Below are positions 47,693 through 61,214 of a stretch of DNA of 64,000 nt, piece by piece; the first letter of the stretch is position 1, and the number at the start of each line of letters is the position of its first letter. Origin of the DNA: Dasypus novemcinctus (Eukaryota > Chordata > Mammalia > Cingulata > Dasypodidae); contig NC_080702.1 in assembly GCF_030445035.2 (NCBI RefSeq), forward strand, positions 11,106,029 to 11,170,028, written 5' to 3'. Made by a program: the position numbers and the translations under genes. The notes under the pieces were generated by a model. The model made no database searches, was not told the DNA's origin, and saw nothing but the letters and a program-made list of their open reading frames with translations.

Positions 47693-48710
47693 GTATGGCA
47701 GATTTTGACATGTATTTTTCTAGTGATGAAAACAATGAAATGTTTCTTCTTTGGTAAATGTGTATTTACATGTTTTCCCATTTTTAGAAACTGTTTGTCT
47801 TTTTTTAAAAAAAAACAAAAAAAAAACAAAACAAAAACATATAATTCATCCAAAGTGGCCAGTCAGTGGTATTCGGCACAATCACATAGTTGTTCACTAA
47901 TCACCTCAGTCATCACTAGATCATTTTCATTATTTCAGTAATAATAATAAGAAATGAAAAACAAATAAGAATTCCTCACCTCTTGATCTCTCTATGCTTC
48001 CCCTGTCATCAACAGATCCCATTTCTGAATACTTTTTATTTCCTCTAAAAATTAATTCATGGTTTACATTTTATATAAGTGGAATCATATATTATGTTAC
48101 ACTATATTTAGGTCATAGTAAAGCAAGATTCCTCTATTTGTCCCTTTGTGTCTGTCTTGCTTCACTCAACATACTGTTCTCTAGGTTAATCCATGTTGTC
48201 ATATGCTTTATGACTTCATTTCTTTCTAGTGCTGCATGATTTTCTATTGTGTGAATACACCACAGTTTCTTTATCCATTTATTGGCTTATGGACAATTGT
48301 GTTTTTTCCAGCTTTTGGCAATTGTGAGTAATGCCATTATGAATGTAGTTGTGCAGACGTCCATTCATGTTACTTCTCTCAGTTCTTCTGGGTATATACC
48401 CAGTATAGTGGTATTTCAGGGTTATGTGGCAAATCTATATTCAACTTCTTTAGGAACTGCCAAGCAATTATCTGCAGTGGCTGTACCATAATGGTCCTAC
48501 CAATAGTGAATAAGTGTTCCTGTCTCTCCACCTCCTCTCCAACACTTGTAGTTCTCTGACTTTTTAATAGTGGCCATTCTGATAGCTGTGAAATTCTATC
48601 TCGTTTCGATTTGCATTTCCCTAATCGTTAATGGGGTTGAATATTTTTTCATGTGTTTTTTGCTGTTTGTGTTTCCTCTTTGGATAAATGTCTACTCGTG
48701 TCTTTTGCCC

Positions 48711-49028
48711 TTTTTTTTTTATTCCCCCCCCCACCCTTGTGGCTTTTTGCATCCTGTCTGTTCTCTGTGTCCATTTGCTGTGCTTTCTTCTGTGCCTGTA
48801 TTTATTTTATTTATTCCATCCCACCTTGTGACTTGCTTGCTGTCTGCCCTCTGTGTCCATTTGCTGCCCGCAGTGATTGCGGGCTGGGTGGCACTCTGTA
48901 GCGCCCGGGCCGGTGGCTCTGCACAGCGCGTGGGAGAGCCTGCTTTCACAAGGAGGCCCCAGGACGTGAACCCAGGGCTTCATATATGGTGGATGGGAGC
49001 TCAACTGATGGAGCCACAGCCTCTTCCA
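48711..49028 (-). mobile_element. SINE with internal duplication, copy-2-specific
   Basis: Minus-strand SINE flanked by TTTTGCCC at 48703 and 49029. Its tail-side half contains the CTCTGTGTCCATTTGCTG block twice (about 48763 and 48850), so part of the element is duplicated. Copy 1 has the empty site near 16055. Confidence 0.82.
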
Positions 49029-52000
49029 TTTTGCCCATTTTTCCATTGGGTCATTTGTCTTTTTATTAAGTTGTAACATCTCTCTTTATATCCTGAATAT
49101 TAACCCCTTATCGAACAGGTAGATTTCTAAGTATTTTCTCCCATTGAGTCAGCTGCCTTTTGACCCTTTTGACAAAGTCCTGGGAGGTGCAAAAGTTTTA
49201 AATTTAGAGGAGGTCCCATTTATCTGATTTTTCATTTGTTGTTTGTGCTTTGGGTGTAAGGTCCAAGAAACATCTTTAAAATGTTTCCCTCCTTTTTCTT
49301 CTAATAGTTGTATGGTATTTGCTTTTATATTTAGGTCTTTGATCCATTTTGAGTTGATTCTTGTATAGAGAGTGAGATAGGGGTCCTCCTTAATTCTTTT
49401 GGTTATAGATAACCTGTTCTCCCAGCAGCATTTGTTGAAGAGTCTGTTTTTGTCCGATTAACACAGACTTGGTAGGTTTATCAAAAACTAGTTGACCGTA
49501 GAGATGAGGGTTTATTTCTGTACTCAGTTCAATTCCACTGATCATTGTGTCTCTCTTTATGGCAGTATCATGGTGATTTGTCCAGTAGCTTTGTAATATG
49601 TTTTAACATCTGGCAGTGAAATTCCTCCTATGTCGCTCTTCTTTTTTAGAACACTTTTGTCTACTCATGTGTACTTGCCCTTCAAAATGATTTCGTAATT
49701 GTCTTTTCTGTTTTTGTAAAGTTGACTGTTTTAATTTTGATTGGTATTGCTGTGAATCTATAAATCAGTTTAGGTAGGATTCACATCTTTCTGACATTCA
49801 GTCTTCCTGTCCATGAACATGGAATGTCTTTCCAATTGTTCAGGTCTTTTAAAATTTCTTTTAGCACTGTTTTGTTGTTTTCTACATGTAGGTCCTGTAC
49901 TTCTTTTTTTAAATTGATTCCTAGGAATTTGTTTTTTTGTTGCTATTGTAAATGGAATTTTCCCCTGATTTCCTCCTCAGATTTGTGCACTACTAGTGTA
50001 TAAAAACATTACTGATTTCTGCATGTTGATTTTGCTGCCTGCCACTTTGCTGAACTCATTTATTAGCTCTAGTAGCTTCGTTGTAGACCTTTCAGAATTT
50101 TCTAAATATAAGATCATGTCATCCACAAAAAAAATATCTTAGTTCTTTTAATTCCTTTTTCTTTTCTTATTGCTCTACCTAGAGCTTCCATTACAGTGTT
50201 AAATAACAGTGGTGCTAGTGGGCATCCTTCTCTTCTTTCCGGTCTTAAAAGGAAAGCTTTCAACCTTTCCACAGTGATTATGATGTTAGATGTGGGGTTT
50301 TTCATATGTGTCTTTTATCATATTAAGGAATTGTCCTTCTTTTCATCTCTTTTGAAATGTTTTCATAAGAAAGGATACTGGATTTTGTCAAATGCTGCCT
50401 CGATCGGGATGATCATATGTGTTTTTTTCTTCCTTCCTTCAGTTTGTTAATGTGGTGTATTGCTTTGATTGATTTTCTTATATTGAACCAGCCTTGCCTA
50501 CCAGGAATAAAGCCCACTTGGTTGTGATATATAAGTCCTTCGATATGCTGCTGGATTCAATTTCTAAATATTTTGTTGAGAATTTTTGCATCAATGTTCC
50601 TTAGAGAGATTGGTCTGTCATTTTCTTTTCCTTGCAGTGTCCTTATTTGGTTTTGGTATTATGGTAATATTGGCTTCTTAAAAAGTGTTGGGTTATTTTC
50701 CTTCCTATTCAACTTTTCATGAGAGTTTAAAGAGGATTGATGTTAATTCTTTTGAAGTGTTTGTTAGAATTCACCTGTGAAGCCACATGGTCCTGGAGTT
50801 TTCTTTGTTGGAAGATTTTTGAAGACAGAATCTGTGTCTTTAAATGTAACTGGTTTACATTCTTGTATTTCTTGTATCAATGTAGGTTGGTTGTGCATTT
50901 CTAGGAATTTTCCCATTTCATCTACGTTGTCTCGTTTGTTTGCATACAGTTTCTCAGAATATCCTGTCATGATCCTTTTCAGTTCTGTGGAGTCATTCAT
51001 AACTCTCCCCCCCCCTTTAATTTCAAATTTTATTTATTTGTTTCCTTTTTTTTTTCCTCTTAATCATGCTAAGTGTTTGTGAATTTTATTGATGTTCTCA
51101 AACCAGCTTTTGTTTTTGATATTCTCTATTTTTGAAATTCTCAAATTTCATTTATTTCTGCTCTAATCTTTATTATTTTTTTCTGCTTGCTTTGAGGATA
51201 AGTTTGCTGTTCTATTTCTAGTTTCTCTTGTTGTTCAGTAAATTCTTTGAGTTTAGCTTTCTTCTTTTTTAATACAGGCTTTTTGGTCTATAAATTTCCC
51301 TCTCAAGACTGCCTTTGCTGTATCCCGTAAGTTTTGATAAGTTGTAATCTTGTTTTCGTCTGAATACATTTACTGATTTCACTTGCAATTTCTTCGACCT
51401 CCTGATTACTTAGGGGTGTGTTGTTTAGCCTCCACACGTTTGTGAATTTACCTTTATCCTGTCTGTTTTTGATTTTCAGTTTCATTCCCTTATGATCTGA
51501 GAAGGTGCTTTTTCTAATTTCAGTCTTTTTATTTCTTGAGAGTTGTGCTGTGCCACAGCCTATGGTTTATCCTGGGGAAGAATAAATGTGCATGGGAAAA
51601 GAGTTAATAACCCACTGAGTTTGCATGCTGCATTCTGTATATGTCTGTTAGGTCTAACTCATTTTTTATATTGTTTAAGTTCTCTAGTTCCTTGTTGACC
51701 TTTTGTCTCATTCTATCTAATGATGTGAGAGATGTGTTGATGTCTCTAATGATTAAAGTAGAGATGCCTATTTCTCCCTTTAGTTTTCCCAGAATTAGTT
51801 TCATGTATTTTGGGGGACCTTGGTTAGGTGAATAGACATTTATGTCTCCTATATCGTCCTGGTTGATTGTCCCTTTTATTAATATTTAATGTCCTTCTGT
51901 ATCTCTTATGACTTTTTGGCATTTATAATGTTTTGTCCAGTATTAGTGTAGCTACCCCTGCTTTTTTTTGGTTACTTTTTGCATGGAGTATATTTTTCTA

Positions 52001-52499
52001 GGCTTTTACTTTGAGACAGTTTGTATACCTGGGTCTAAGGTGTTTCTCTGATAAGCAGCATATGGATGGCCATGCTTTTTCTTTAATACATCCTGTCAGC
52101 CTATATCTTTTGACTGGTGAGTTTAATCCATTCACATTCAATGATATTACTGTAAATGCATTGTTTATTTCCACCATTTTCTTCTTTGGTCATCATATGC
52201 CATATCAGATTTTGGTCTTTTTACTTTCTTGGTTATCCTTTCTTCTATTCTTCCATTCTTTCCTCCAAGCCTCTCTCTCCTATCTTTTTCTTTCAGATTC
52301 TAAGGCTTCCTTTAATATATCCTTCAAGATGGATTCTTTATTAAGAACTGTCTTAGTTTCTCTTTGCTTGTGAATATTTTATACACACCTTCACATTTGA
52401 AGGAGAGTTTTGCTGGATGCAGAATTCTTGGCTGGTAGTTTTTCTCTTTCACTATCCCAATTGTATCATACTACTGTCTTCTCACTGCGATGGTTTCTT

Positions 52500-52933
52500 T
52501 TCTTTTATTTTTTTTAAAGATTTATTTATTTATTTTATTTCTCTCCCCTTCCCCACCCCCACCCCAGTTGTCTGTTCTTTGTGTCTATTAGCTGCGTGTT
52601 CTTCTTCGTCTGCTTCTGTTGTTGTCAGCGGCACAGGAATCTGTGTTTCTTTTTGTTGTGTCATCTTGTTGTGTCAGCTCTCTGTGTGTGCGGCGCCATT
52701 CCTGGGGAGGCTGAACTTTCTTTCGCTCTGGGCGGCTCTCCTTAAGGGGCGCACTCCTTGTGCATGGGGCTCCCCTACGTGGCGACACCCCTGCGTGGCA
52801 CAGCACTCCTTGCGCACATCAGCACTGCGTGTGGGCCAGCTGCACAGGGGTCAAGGAGGCCCAGGGTTTGAACCGTGGACCTCCCATGTGGTAGGTAGAC
52901 GCCCTAACCACTGGGCCAAGTCCGCTTCCCTCC
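52500..52933 (-). mobile_element. tRNA-derived SINE (DAS type), copy-2-specific
   Basis: Minus-strand SINE with AAATAAATAAATCTTTAAAA tail on the minus strand and GGCCCAGTGGTTAGGGC head. Flanked by ATGGTTTCTT at 52490 and 52934. Copy 1 has the empty site near 22437. Confidence 0.92.
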
Positions 52934-53844
52934 ATGGTTTCTTATGAGACATCTGTACTAAGTCTTACTGGGTGTCCCTTGTAAGTGATGGTTCCCGTCT
53001 CCCTTACTGTTCTCAGAATTTTCTCTTTATCTCTGACGTTTGACCTTCTGAGTAGTATGTGCCTTGGAATAGGTCTACTTGCTTTTATTCCGTTCGGGAT
53101 ATGGTTGGCTTCTTGGAAATGTAGGTTCATTTCTTTCATGAGAGTTGTGAAATTTTAAGCTATTATTTCCTCAAATACTCTTCCCACCCCCCCCTTCCCT
53201 TCTTTTCACCTTCTGGAACTCTTATGACATGTATGTTGTTGCTTTTTGTGTTGCCATTCCACTCCTTGAGCTCCTGCTCATTCTTCTCCATTCTTTTCTC
53301 TCTCCAATTTTAGCTCTTCTGTCTTCAGTATCGCTCATTCTTCTATCATTTCAAGTTTGCTGCTGTATGACTTTTATGTGTTTTTTTAATCTCACCTATT
53401 GTGTCTTTCATTCCCATTAGCTCTGTTACTTTTTTTTTTTTGTTACTTTTTAATTTCGGATTTCCAATTTCCTTTGTGCTTGTTCAGTATCTTCTTGGTG
53501 TCGTTCATTTCTTTAGCTGTGATTTTTTTCATGTCATTAATTTGATTTCAGAATCTGCACGCATCTTGTTAATCAGTTCTCTCAAATCCTGTATCTCTTT
53601 AGGGGCTTTGATAATATTCCTTTTCCTGGGCCATGTCTTCCATTTTCTTAGTCTGGCTTGTAAATTTTTGCTCATAAGAGACATCTGATTAGGATGCAGG
53701 TTAGTCAGATGTTCAATTTCTTTCCCTTTTCTTGGGATTTGGTGGCGGGATTCTGTGTGTCACTGCTGCTGTTTGATTCTTGGTTCAACCTGGATCATTA
53801 GGCTTGTCCCTCTTAGTTGCTCAAAATGGGGTCTGGACCCACCG

Positions 53845-54472
53845 TTTGTACTAAAGGAGTGCTGATGCAAAAAGCAGAAGTCTGCTGACCTTTATAAAGG
53901 GTATTTATTTGGGGTAGAAGCTTATTTATCAGGCCATAAAGTATAAGTTGCTTCCCTCACCAAAGTCTTTCCATGTGTTAGAGCAAGATGACTGCTGGTG
54001 TCTGCAAGGGTTCAGGCTTCTTGGGTTCCTCTTCTCTTGGTTCATTTCCAGGATCAGCTCTTCTGTTTTCACAAGGTCAGCTCTAGACTATGAGGCTCTC
54101 TAAGCTTTGCCTCTCTCCACAAGTTCAGCTTGTAGACTATTAGGCAAACAGCTCTGTCCTCATACCAGGGCTTCTCCTGTGTCTAAGGAGCTGTCTGTCT
54201 TCCTCTGGTGATGTTCTCCTGTGTGTTCACCTCCTGGGCTCAAGCTCAAAAGCTCCAACCATGTTTTATGTCATATCGTTTTCTCTGTGAGTCCCACCTA
54301 CCAAGGGGCAGGGATGCAACATTCTTAATGTGGCCTAGCCAAACCTTTGATCATTATTTAATCATGTACATCTAGGAATCCTATATACTCTAATTGCCCA
54401 GAGGAAAAGACCAGTTTACATGCATAATCCAGTATTTCTTTTTGGAATTCATCAGTAATGTCCAACTGCTAT
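53845..54472. mobile_element. Solitary LTR-like element (copy 2)
   Basis: Same insertion as 23715-24363 in copy 1. The left end is decayed (TTTGTACTAAAGGAGTGC) and the right end, AACTGCTATA, is followed by CCCAGTAATGG as in copy 1. Confidence 0.68.
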
Positions 54473-56114
54473 ACCCAGTAATGGTTTGCAAACCTGCTTC
54501 CTAGGGCCTTGAGAGGGAGGGTATAAAGGCCAGCAAAAGCCCCTCTAACTTACTTATTTTTAATTTTCTCATATGTACAACCTAGTTCTACTAGCAGATG
54601 GCACTCCTTGGCAGCCCTTTCAGTTCAGTGCCTGATTGGAGTGTTTTTGCTGTGAGGCAGACTGGATCTGTGTGGTAGAGGTTCTTGCCTAGAGATAAAG
54701 AGACTTATAATTTAAACTTTCTCAGAAACAGTTCTTCAGCCTTCTGTCAGCCTGCTCCCTTTTCCTGGGTAGGAAATGATTCCATGCCCCTCTGTGTCTT
54801 CAACGATCATTCCCACTTAGTAGAGAAGTAGATCGAGAGGGTCATGATCTCTTTAGTCCTTTGCTGGCTCCCAAGGGAAACAATGACATGACCCCATCCT
54901 GCTCGGTAGAGCTCATGGGATACAGCCTACTAAATTTGTGGGTCACAAGCTGTCAGCCTTAGGCTGTGTCCCTCTCCCTCCCCTTTCTGGGGGTAGTTGA
55001 TCCCTGGAGACCCCTTTTTCTAAAGTTGGTCAGAGGCCTGCGTGTTCTAAAGTCCTTAATGTGGGGGATGGTGCCAGCAGCAAGAGCTGCTGCTTTCAAC
55101 TCACAGTTTTGCTGTTGCGATTCCCCTCCTTTGTCCGTCTCTGTCCTGGGTGGTGTTCAGCCTTACCCTGCTGTCCTAAACCCTAGAAGGTCTTTTTCCA
55201 GTCCATTTCAGTCTGTTCTCCAGCTGCTTTTCTGTTGGAGGAGAGAGTCCCATGTCTTCCTAGTCTGCCATCTTCCTGGAAGTCCTCACAGGTGTCTTTT
55301 GACATCTCCAATGAATTCAGCCTCCATGGATCTGCATAAACTGACACTGCATTTACCAAATATACTACAGGAATTTCTACTTGATTAGAGGAAACCTTTT
55401 TTTGGTGGAATCAGTTCAATTCTAGGTAATGCATTCTGTCATGTTTCTTCACTCATCTTTGTGGGATAAGATAATAATTATAAATCTGACACCATCGATA
55501 TCTTACCATTTAAAAATGATCATTTAATAATACTGTATTCTTCCATCAGTCTTCCTTTTCTCCACGAGGTGTGTTTATTCATTGAATTACTGGCTCTCCA
55601 TCTTCCGTCTTTAACAGTGGGACCGTCATTATGGAGGGACACAGAGGGTCAATGCTGACTCCCTCCAATGTTGCTCTCTAATTGCATTTCAACCAAGGTT
55701 TTGGACATCAGTTTAAAAACCAAGTGGAATCTGAGTTCTTATTTGTCAAAGACCCTCATAGGATTTGAGCAGCTAGAGTGTCCAAGGTAATGATATAATG
55801 CAGTGCACTAACTCTTCTTCCCAATGCCTGTGTGTTGTGTCCAGGCTCCTGGCTATGACATCATTGTGAGAGTTGACAGGTCATTGTATGTGATGCCTCA
55901 CAACTCTCACGATTTTGATCTAATGAAGAGTCATATGGGCTTTCCTTTAGTTTTGGACACCAGGAACTATGCCAGCATCTGAGGTTATCCTCACAGTTAG
56001 CTTCCCTAGGCCCTGTGATCTGGAGGCCACCTAATAAAGATGGACAGTTTGGTTTCTCTGTAGACTCAATTGTAAGAACGTGCACAGATGGTGCAACTCC
56101 ATTGCATAGTTTCT

Positions 56115-56505
56115 TTTTGTTGTTGTTGTAGTTGTTTTTTTGGTATCTCTTTGGTTGTTTTTTTGTAAAGATTTGTTTTCAGTTCTTTATTTCTCCCTAC
56201 TCCCATGTCGTTTATACTTGCTGTCTCTATCCATCTTCTTTTGCTTCTTTAGGAGGCACTGGGAACTGAACCTAGGACTTCTGATGTGAGAGGTAGGTGC
56301 CTAGTCACCTAAGCTGCCTCTGTTCACTGCTTTGTTGTTTCTCTCATTGTTTTTCCTCTTGTGTCTCTTGTTGCATCATGTTGTTGTGTCAGGTTGCCAT
56401 GCCTGCCTATCATGCAGGCTCACTGTCTTCTTTAGGATGCACGAAGAACCAAACCACGAACTTCCCATATGGTAGGCAGGAGCTCAATTTCATGAGCCAC
56501 ACCCT
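56115..56505 (-). mobile_element. Older SINE, present in both duplicate copies
   Basis: Same insertion as 27037-27446, with GGAGGCACTGGGAACTGAAC near 56252 and the diverged second block near 56434. No clear target duplication remains. Confidence 0.68.
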
Positions 56506-56509
56506 GGGT

Positions 56510-57425
56510 TCACATTAAGGCCCCTCCGCTTGGAGCACCGGAGCTTGAGCAGTCCATCTCACCTGGAAGAAATGCACACAGTCATCTCCACAAGCTCATA
56601 CAGTCTCACAGTCACACCACAGAGACTCACACATGGATTCCCTTAAGCCTCCACACAGCCTAACCTGTAACCCCCAAATGAACAGATCCACCCCTGGGGA
56701 CTGTGGAAGGAAGGACAGAACTCCTTAATAGAAAACCTTTCATCATATCCCATATCCGCATTTTACAGTGAGGCTGGGATCAGGCTAGGTCAACAGCTTA
56801 CAGCTTGTAGGAAGCCCCCTATTTCATCTCACTTTTTCCCACAATATTTTGATGAGCCCAGAATACCTACCATTTTCATTTGCTTTCAGGGTCACCTGCA
56901 ATGCAGAAAAGAAAACAGGGTGATGATAGGATCATGTTTTGTTGTGTTTTTCCAGGTCTTGGTGATTTTCAAAAAGAGATGGGAAGCAGTGGTAAATTCA
57001 AAGGCCCCATGAATGAGCTTGGGAGACACCTGGGGAAAGGCTCCAGCTCTTCTTGGAAGAAGTGACTCTCAAGTCTATGTACCAAATTAGGCAATTACAA
57101 AAGTCTGAGTTAAAGGAAGGAAAATGGTGCTGAGATAATTAACACAACCTTTCTATTTGGTTTAAAACCAGATGCTGCTATTTATAAAGCCCTCTTGTGT
57201 CAGGGATCTGTTCATAGGATTCTTACTTTCAGTTCTTCCTTCCCCAGAACAGCAGTGTGTGTCAATAGGTACAACACGTAGCAAGATCTGTACTCAATGT
57301 GAAAAGGAATGTGAGAAAGAAACATTTCTGTCTTAGACAAAAACAGGTGGCCTTACCTCAGCATTAGAGGGAGTCTTCTTATCTGCTCTGTCACTAGCAG
57401 GCCCTCCATCAGGTCTTCCGTGGAA
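56510..57425 (-). CDS. Candidate three-exon 3' gene end, product unknown (copy 2)
   Basis: Minus-strand exons equivalent to copy 1: A at 57357-57425 (69 nt, acceptor CCCTCTAG, donor GTAAGG), B at 56871-56895 (25 nt, acceptor TTCTGCATTGCAG, donor GTAGGT), C at 56510-56562 (acceptor TTTCTTCCAG, stop TGA). Joined frames include DRADKKTPSNAE, VTLKANENG and EMDCSSSGAP, ending ALM. The frame is open through all three exons in both copies despite several substitutions. With no upstream exon, no identified family and little sequence, this is a hypothesis only. Confidence 0.27.
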
Positions 57426-57799
57426 CTAGAGGGACACAGAGTAGCCGTCAGTACACTGGGGTGCAGTTCATGCATTACCTGGGGAACTTTAACTAGGACA
57501 AGGGGCTACAGTGATCAGGACTGGTTGGGAGAAAGCACACATGTGATGCTACTCAGACTTCCTTTGTGCAAGAAATAGATTAATGAGAACAAGAAAATGA
57601 CCAGAAGTAGAGTCCTTGGCTTTGGAGCTAAAGGCAATTTAAATTAATGTGAAGTAGTTCATCTAATATTGGTTCTAAATTACACACTGACTCAAACACA
57701 GAGCCCCTACTGTTCTACCCATTTTGAAACCCAACTAAATTTCGTGTATCTGCTTGACATCCAGTTCATTACGGATTCGCCAGTCCCATGTATTTTATA

Positions 57800-58640
57800 A
57801 GATTTTGTTAAATTTTATAAATTGACATGAGCATAACGAAAATTCCCATTTTAATCATTTTTATTGGTACTTAACTCATTGACATTAATTACCTTAACAA
57901 TCTTTAACATCACCATTGATCTCCAAAATTTCTTGATGACCTGAGAGAGATACTCTTTATAACTCTTAATCTCGTTGTCCTTTTCCCCTAATTCCTATTG
58001 ATAATCCTTAATCTCCTTCCTTCCTGTTTTCTTTTTGTAGATGTTTTACATATGCAGAATCATACACTCTTTCTCTTTTGTGTCATCTGATTTCACTCAG
58101 TATACAATCATGTTAATGTCATTCATGTATTAGGATGTCTCAGAACTTCCATTGCTTGCTATGGCTGAATTCTGTTTTATGGACGTAGCAGTTTTTCTTT
58201 TTGTATCTGTTCATCTGTTGATGGACACTTGTGTAGTTGTGACCATTGGCTATTGTGAATAATGCTGCTATGAACAGTGGTTTGCAAGTATCTGTAGTCC
58301 CGTTTTCCAATACATAGATATATATCTATTTGTATATATGTATGTATATAGATTTGTTGGATTGCTGGTCATATGGTTACTGTGTTTCACTTTTTGAGGG
58401 ATTGCTCCACTGTTTTCTACAGTACAGGACAATATGCGTTGGTCATAGCCTGCAGGACTTTTCAACAGATACTGAGCCTTCATAGGAATGAATTGATGCT
58501 GGCCCTTGAATTGTGCAAACTAATCGACTACTGTAGTATGCTGAGCAAGGAGGGGAGAGATGGGAGGGGAAGATGCAGGAACTTTAGAAGTATCTAAAGT
58601 ATTCATTTGTTTGTGAATCTAAAACTGCTCTGAATACAGG
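57800..58640 (-). mobile_element. L1 ORF2 3' fragment (copy 2)
   Basis: Homologue of 28800-29690, again with the TATATATCTAT/TATGTATGTATATA repeat. The ORF2 reading frame is gone. Confidence 0.7.
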
Positions 58641-58680
58641 ATGTTAATATTTTTATAATATGGAAGCATCACTTATCAGG

Positions 58681-59201
58681 TGTATTAGCCAAAAGGGTGC
58701 TGATGCAAAGTAACAGGAATCTGTTGGCTTTTATAAAAGGTATTTATTTGGGGGAGAAGCATATAGTCAGAAGGCCCTACCTAAAGATCCCTCTCAAGGT
58801 ACTCTAAGAAGTAATTGGTCACCTGAAGTCATTTACCACGCGTTGAAACAAGATGGTGGGCACCTCTGCAAGGGTTGAGCCTTCCTTCTTCCCTTAAGGC
58901 TCCATGATCCCAGCTTCCTCCCATCTCACCTGTAGGCTGGCATGAGGCTGAGCTCACAGGGCTTCTCAGCTGCTCTCTTCGCTTCAGCTTCAAACTATCA
59001 GGCTCATCTCTGTATTCTTCTCTGCATCTTATTCTGTGTGCTCCCTGAGCGAACATCTGCCTTTTCTTCATTTAATAAAGTGAAAGTGAAACCTTCGAAT
59101 TTAATATAATCAGAGGGATATCATGTCCACAGGAATAGACCAGTTTACAACCATGATCAATATCTCTTTTTGGAATTCATAAATAATATTAAACTGCCAC
59201 A
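58681..59201. mobile_element. LTR-like element, complete
   Basis: Begins TGTATTAGCC and ends ACTGCCACA, with TG...CA ends. It has AATAAA in TTTAATAAAGTG near 59072, a possible poly(A) signal, and AACAAGATGGTGGGC near 58846. It belongs to the same family as 23715-24363. I see no convincing target duplication (TCAGG against GGAAG). Confidence 0.65.
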
Positions 59202-61214
59202 GGAAGGATGTTTTTCATGTAATGTTCAAAATTAAACTAATAACCAAACTTTAGGTTAAAACACTGGCCACTATTAGATGTGAACAAATCTTGTGTTGTA
59301 AATGTATCCTTAATTCTGTGATTGTGGCACTTCTGATTTAATTAGTAAATTAAAGTGTTCACATGTGAAAAAAAGAATATGGCTTAGGCATTTTATGAAT
59401 TTTCCCTATATATGGGACTGAATAAACTGCAGTCATTATTCTTGAATCGACATGATTGCATTTCCATATTGCCTTCGGTAGGGCAGTTCCTCGGTGATAT
59501 CTTCCCATGCTCCCTCTTCTTGGGCAGATAGTGCTTTTCATGCTGCTGATGGACTGGGTGTCATGTCAGTAGGTTTTTTGACTAAGAAACAAATTTTCTC
59601 TTTTTAACCTTGAGACAAAAACCTGGGAAAATCATTCCGGATTGAAAGAGCTGTTGACAACTTACAGTCAAAGCTAGGAACATTATTAATACTTTATTTA
59701 CAGTTGAAACTTCTGATCCCCTTATTCATAAGTTGCCTAATGGACACATGTGAATTAAAGTCAGAGTTCAAGAAAATCTTGTCATTTTATTTTTACATAA
59801 AACACCCAACAGGTTGATATGAAAGCTTGTGAAATTTGCAATAGGTGATGTGCCTACTTAGCTTACCTTATAATTTTGGGCAGTATTTGGAAACTGTAGG
59901 CTTGGGAAATTTCAGCAATATGCACAGATGCTACATCTCCCTTGTACAATATCTAATACTCCCATTTCACAGTTTAAGGAAAGGCTCATTGTATCAACAT
60001 TGAGGTTACTTGATAGGTGTATGTTAGACTGTTCACATGAGTTTGGGAACATTTGTCTCCACGCCTGGGATCCTCCTTCTGAGTTGTGTGTATAATAAAC
60101 AACCCTACTACCTATGGGTGATGAGGACTGAATGTGTTCCTGTATGTAAACTTTGCAGTGGTCAGATTATATTCTTGACGTAGTTGACAGTGGCAGTTGT
60201 CCTGTGTAAATAAGACCTATGTTTAGGATAAATACACAGTAGCATATATACACACACATACATGTGCAATTATACTACTTAGACTTAAACATTGACAAAC
60301 TGCAACTCCAATTTATGGTAAGCTAGACCCCCCAATGGGAATCCAGCTGATTCCAGGAACTGTAGTAATGTGATCAAAGATCTCTTCCTGAAAATCAGTT
60401 TCTCTCACCACATCCATCATCCTCACTCCACAAGTGAAACGTTATCACTGTGATATCCATTCTAAAGCCAACAAGGAAACACCATCATAGTCCTCTAGAT
60501 TTCTTTCCACAGCCAGGAGATAACAGAATTTCCTCTGTACTTGAGGCCACCTGTAATGAAGGAAAAGAAACGCTGTGAGGTTTGTATCCTTGTAGGTTCT
60601 GTTTCCACGGATTTTTTGCTGTCTTTCTTGCTCCAGAAAAGCAGATGGAAAGCAGCGGTCATGTCAGAGAACACAAAAGCAAGATTAGAAGATGTCTTTA
60701 GAAGAGGCCTTGAGGAATTTTATTTCAAGTCCATCTGGTTGACAATTACAAAATTTTTAATTGAAAGAGGATAAATGTCAGCCATTAAAAGTCCTTATAC
60801 CATACGCTTTCCTCTCTGGTCTTATCGACCTTGAATGCCCTTGGAACCAGGCATCAGCTAGTAAGGGATTCCACTCACACACACACACATGTACACACTA
60901 CACACACAAGAGGATGGTACCTAAATTCTATGATCTGCATCATATTTTCAAATCTGAACTTGACTGAAAACAAAAAAAAACAAGAAAGCCACATAAGTAC
61001 TTAAAGCAATAAAAGTAATCCTTATCTAAGAATTGGATGGGTTTTCCTCTTCTGCCTGGCAGTTGGAAGCTTCTCCAATGTGTCCCCAGCGGGAACCGAG
61101 AGGACACAAAATAACTGTTAGTACTTTGGTGGTTTTGCTCGTGAGTTACTCAGGGAAACTTTCTTGTTGAGAAATGGCCTCTGTTTATCACTGTTGTTTA
61201 ACAGGTATGAATTG
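59202..61214. other. Degenerate module copy and flank
   Basis: No transposon is evident. Sequence at about 60540-60790 and 61010-61170 follows the module: a CACCTGTAATG(A)AGG block, the GATGGAAAGCAGCGGTCATG block and the exon-A-like block (about 61030-61085). The 77-codon plus-strand frame at 60541-60774 (with NTKARLEDVFRRGLEEF) spans this and is not open in the other copies. A CACACACACA repeat lies at about 60870-60908. Confidence 0.5.

Larger units (their letters stand above)
47036..55289 (-). mobile_element. Full-length, degenerate L1 (copy 2)
   Basis: The duplicate of 14750-25322. About 6.6 kb of L1 remains after removing three SINEs and one LTR-like element. ORF2 pieces: pre-RT and RT region around 50114-51000 (NLPTKKTPGPCGFTGEF), endonuclease around 51303-52020. 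ORF1 remnants lie around 52940-53700, for example RPIPRHILLRRSNVRDKEKI at 52942-53139. On the minus strand the 5' end at about 55289 reads GAGGACTTCCAGGAAGATGG, the expected L1 start. All frames are broken. Confidence 0.88.
55290..57800. other. Single-copy-like module, copy 2
   Basis: Homologue of 25831-28800 without the two copy-1-specific SINEs. Synteny is complete: CTCCATGGATCTGCATAAAC near 55322, the shared older SINE at about 56115-56505, then the exon C, B and A candidates. Confidence 0.6.

Noticed and set aside
60541..60774. 77-codon plus-strand frame with KARLEDVFRRGLEEF, looking helical and gene-like
   Set aside because: The homologous positions near 27980, 35340, 36170 and 56980 carry stops and shifts on this strand, so it is probably chance. 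I kept only the module annotation.
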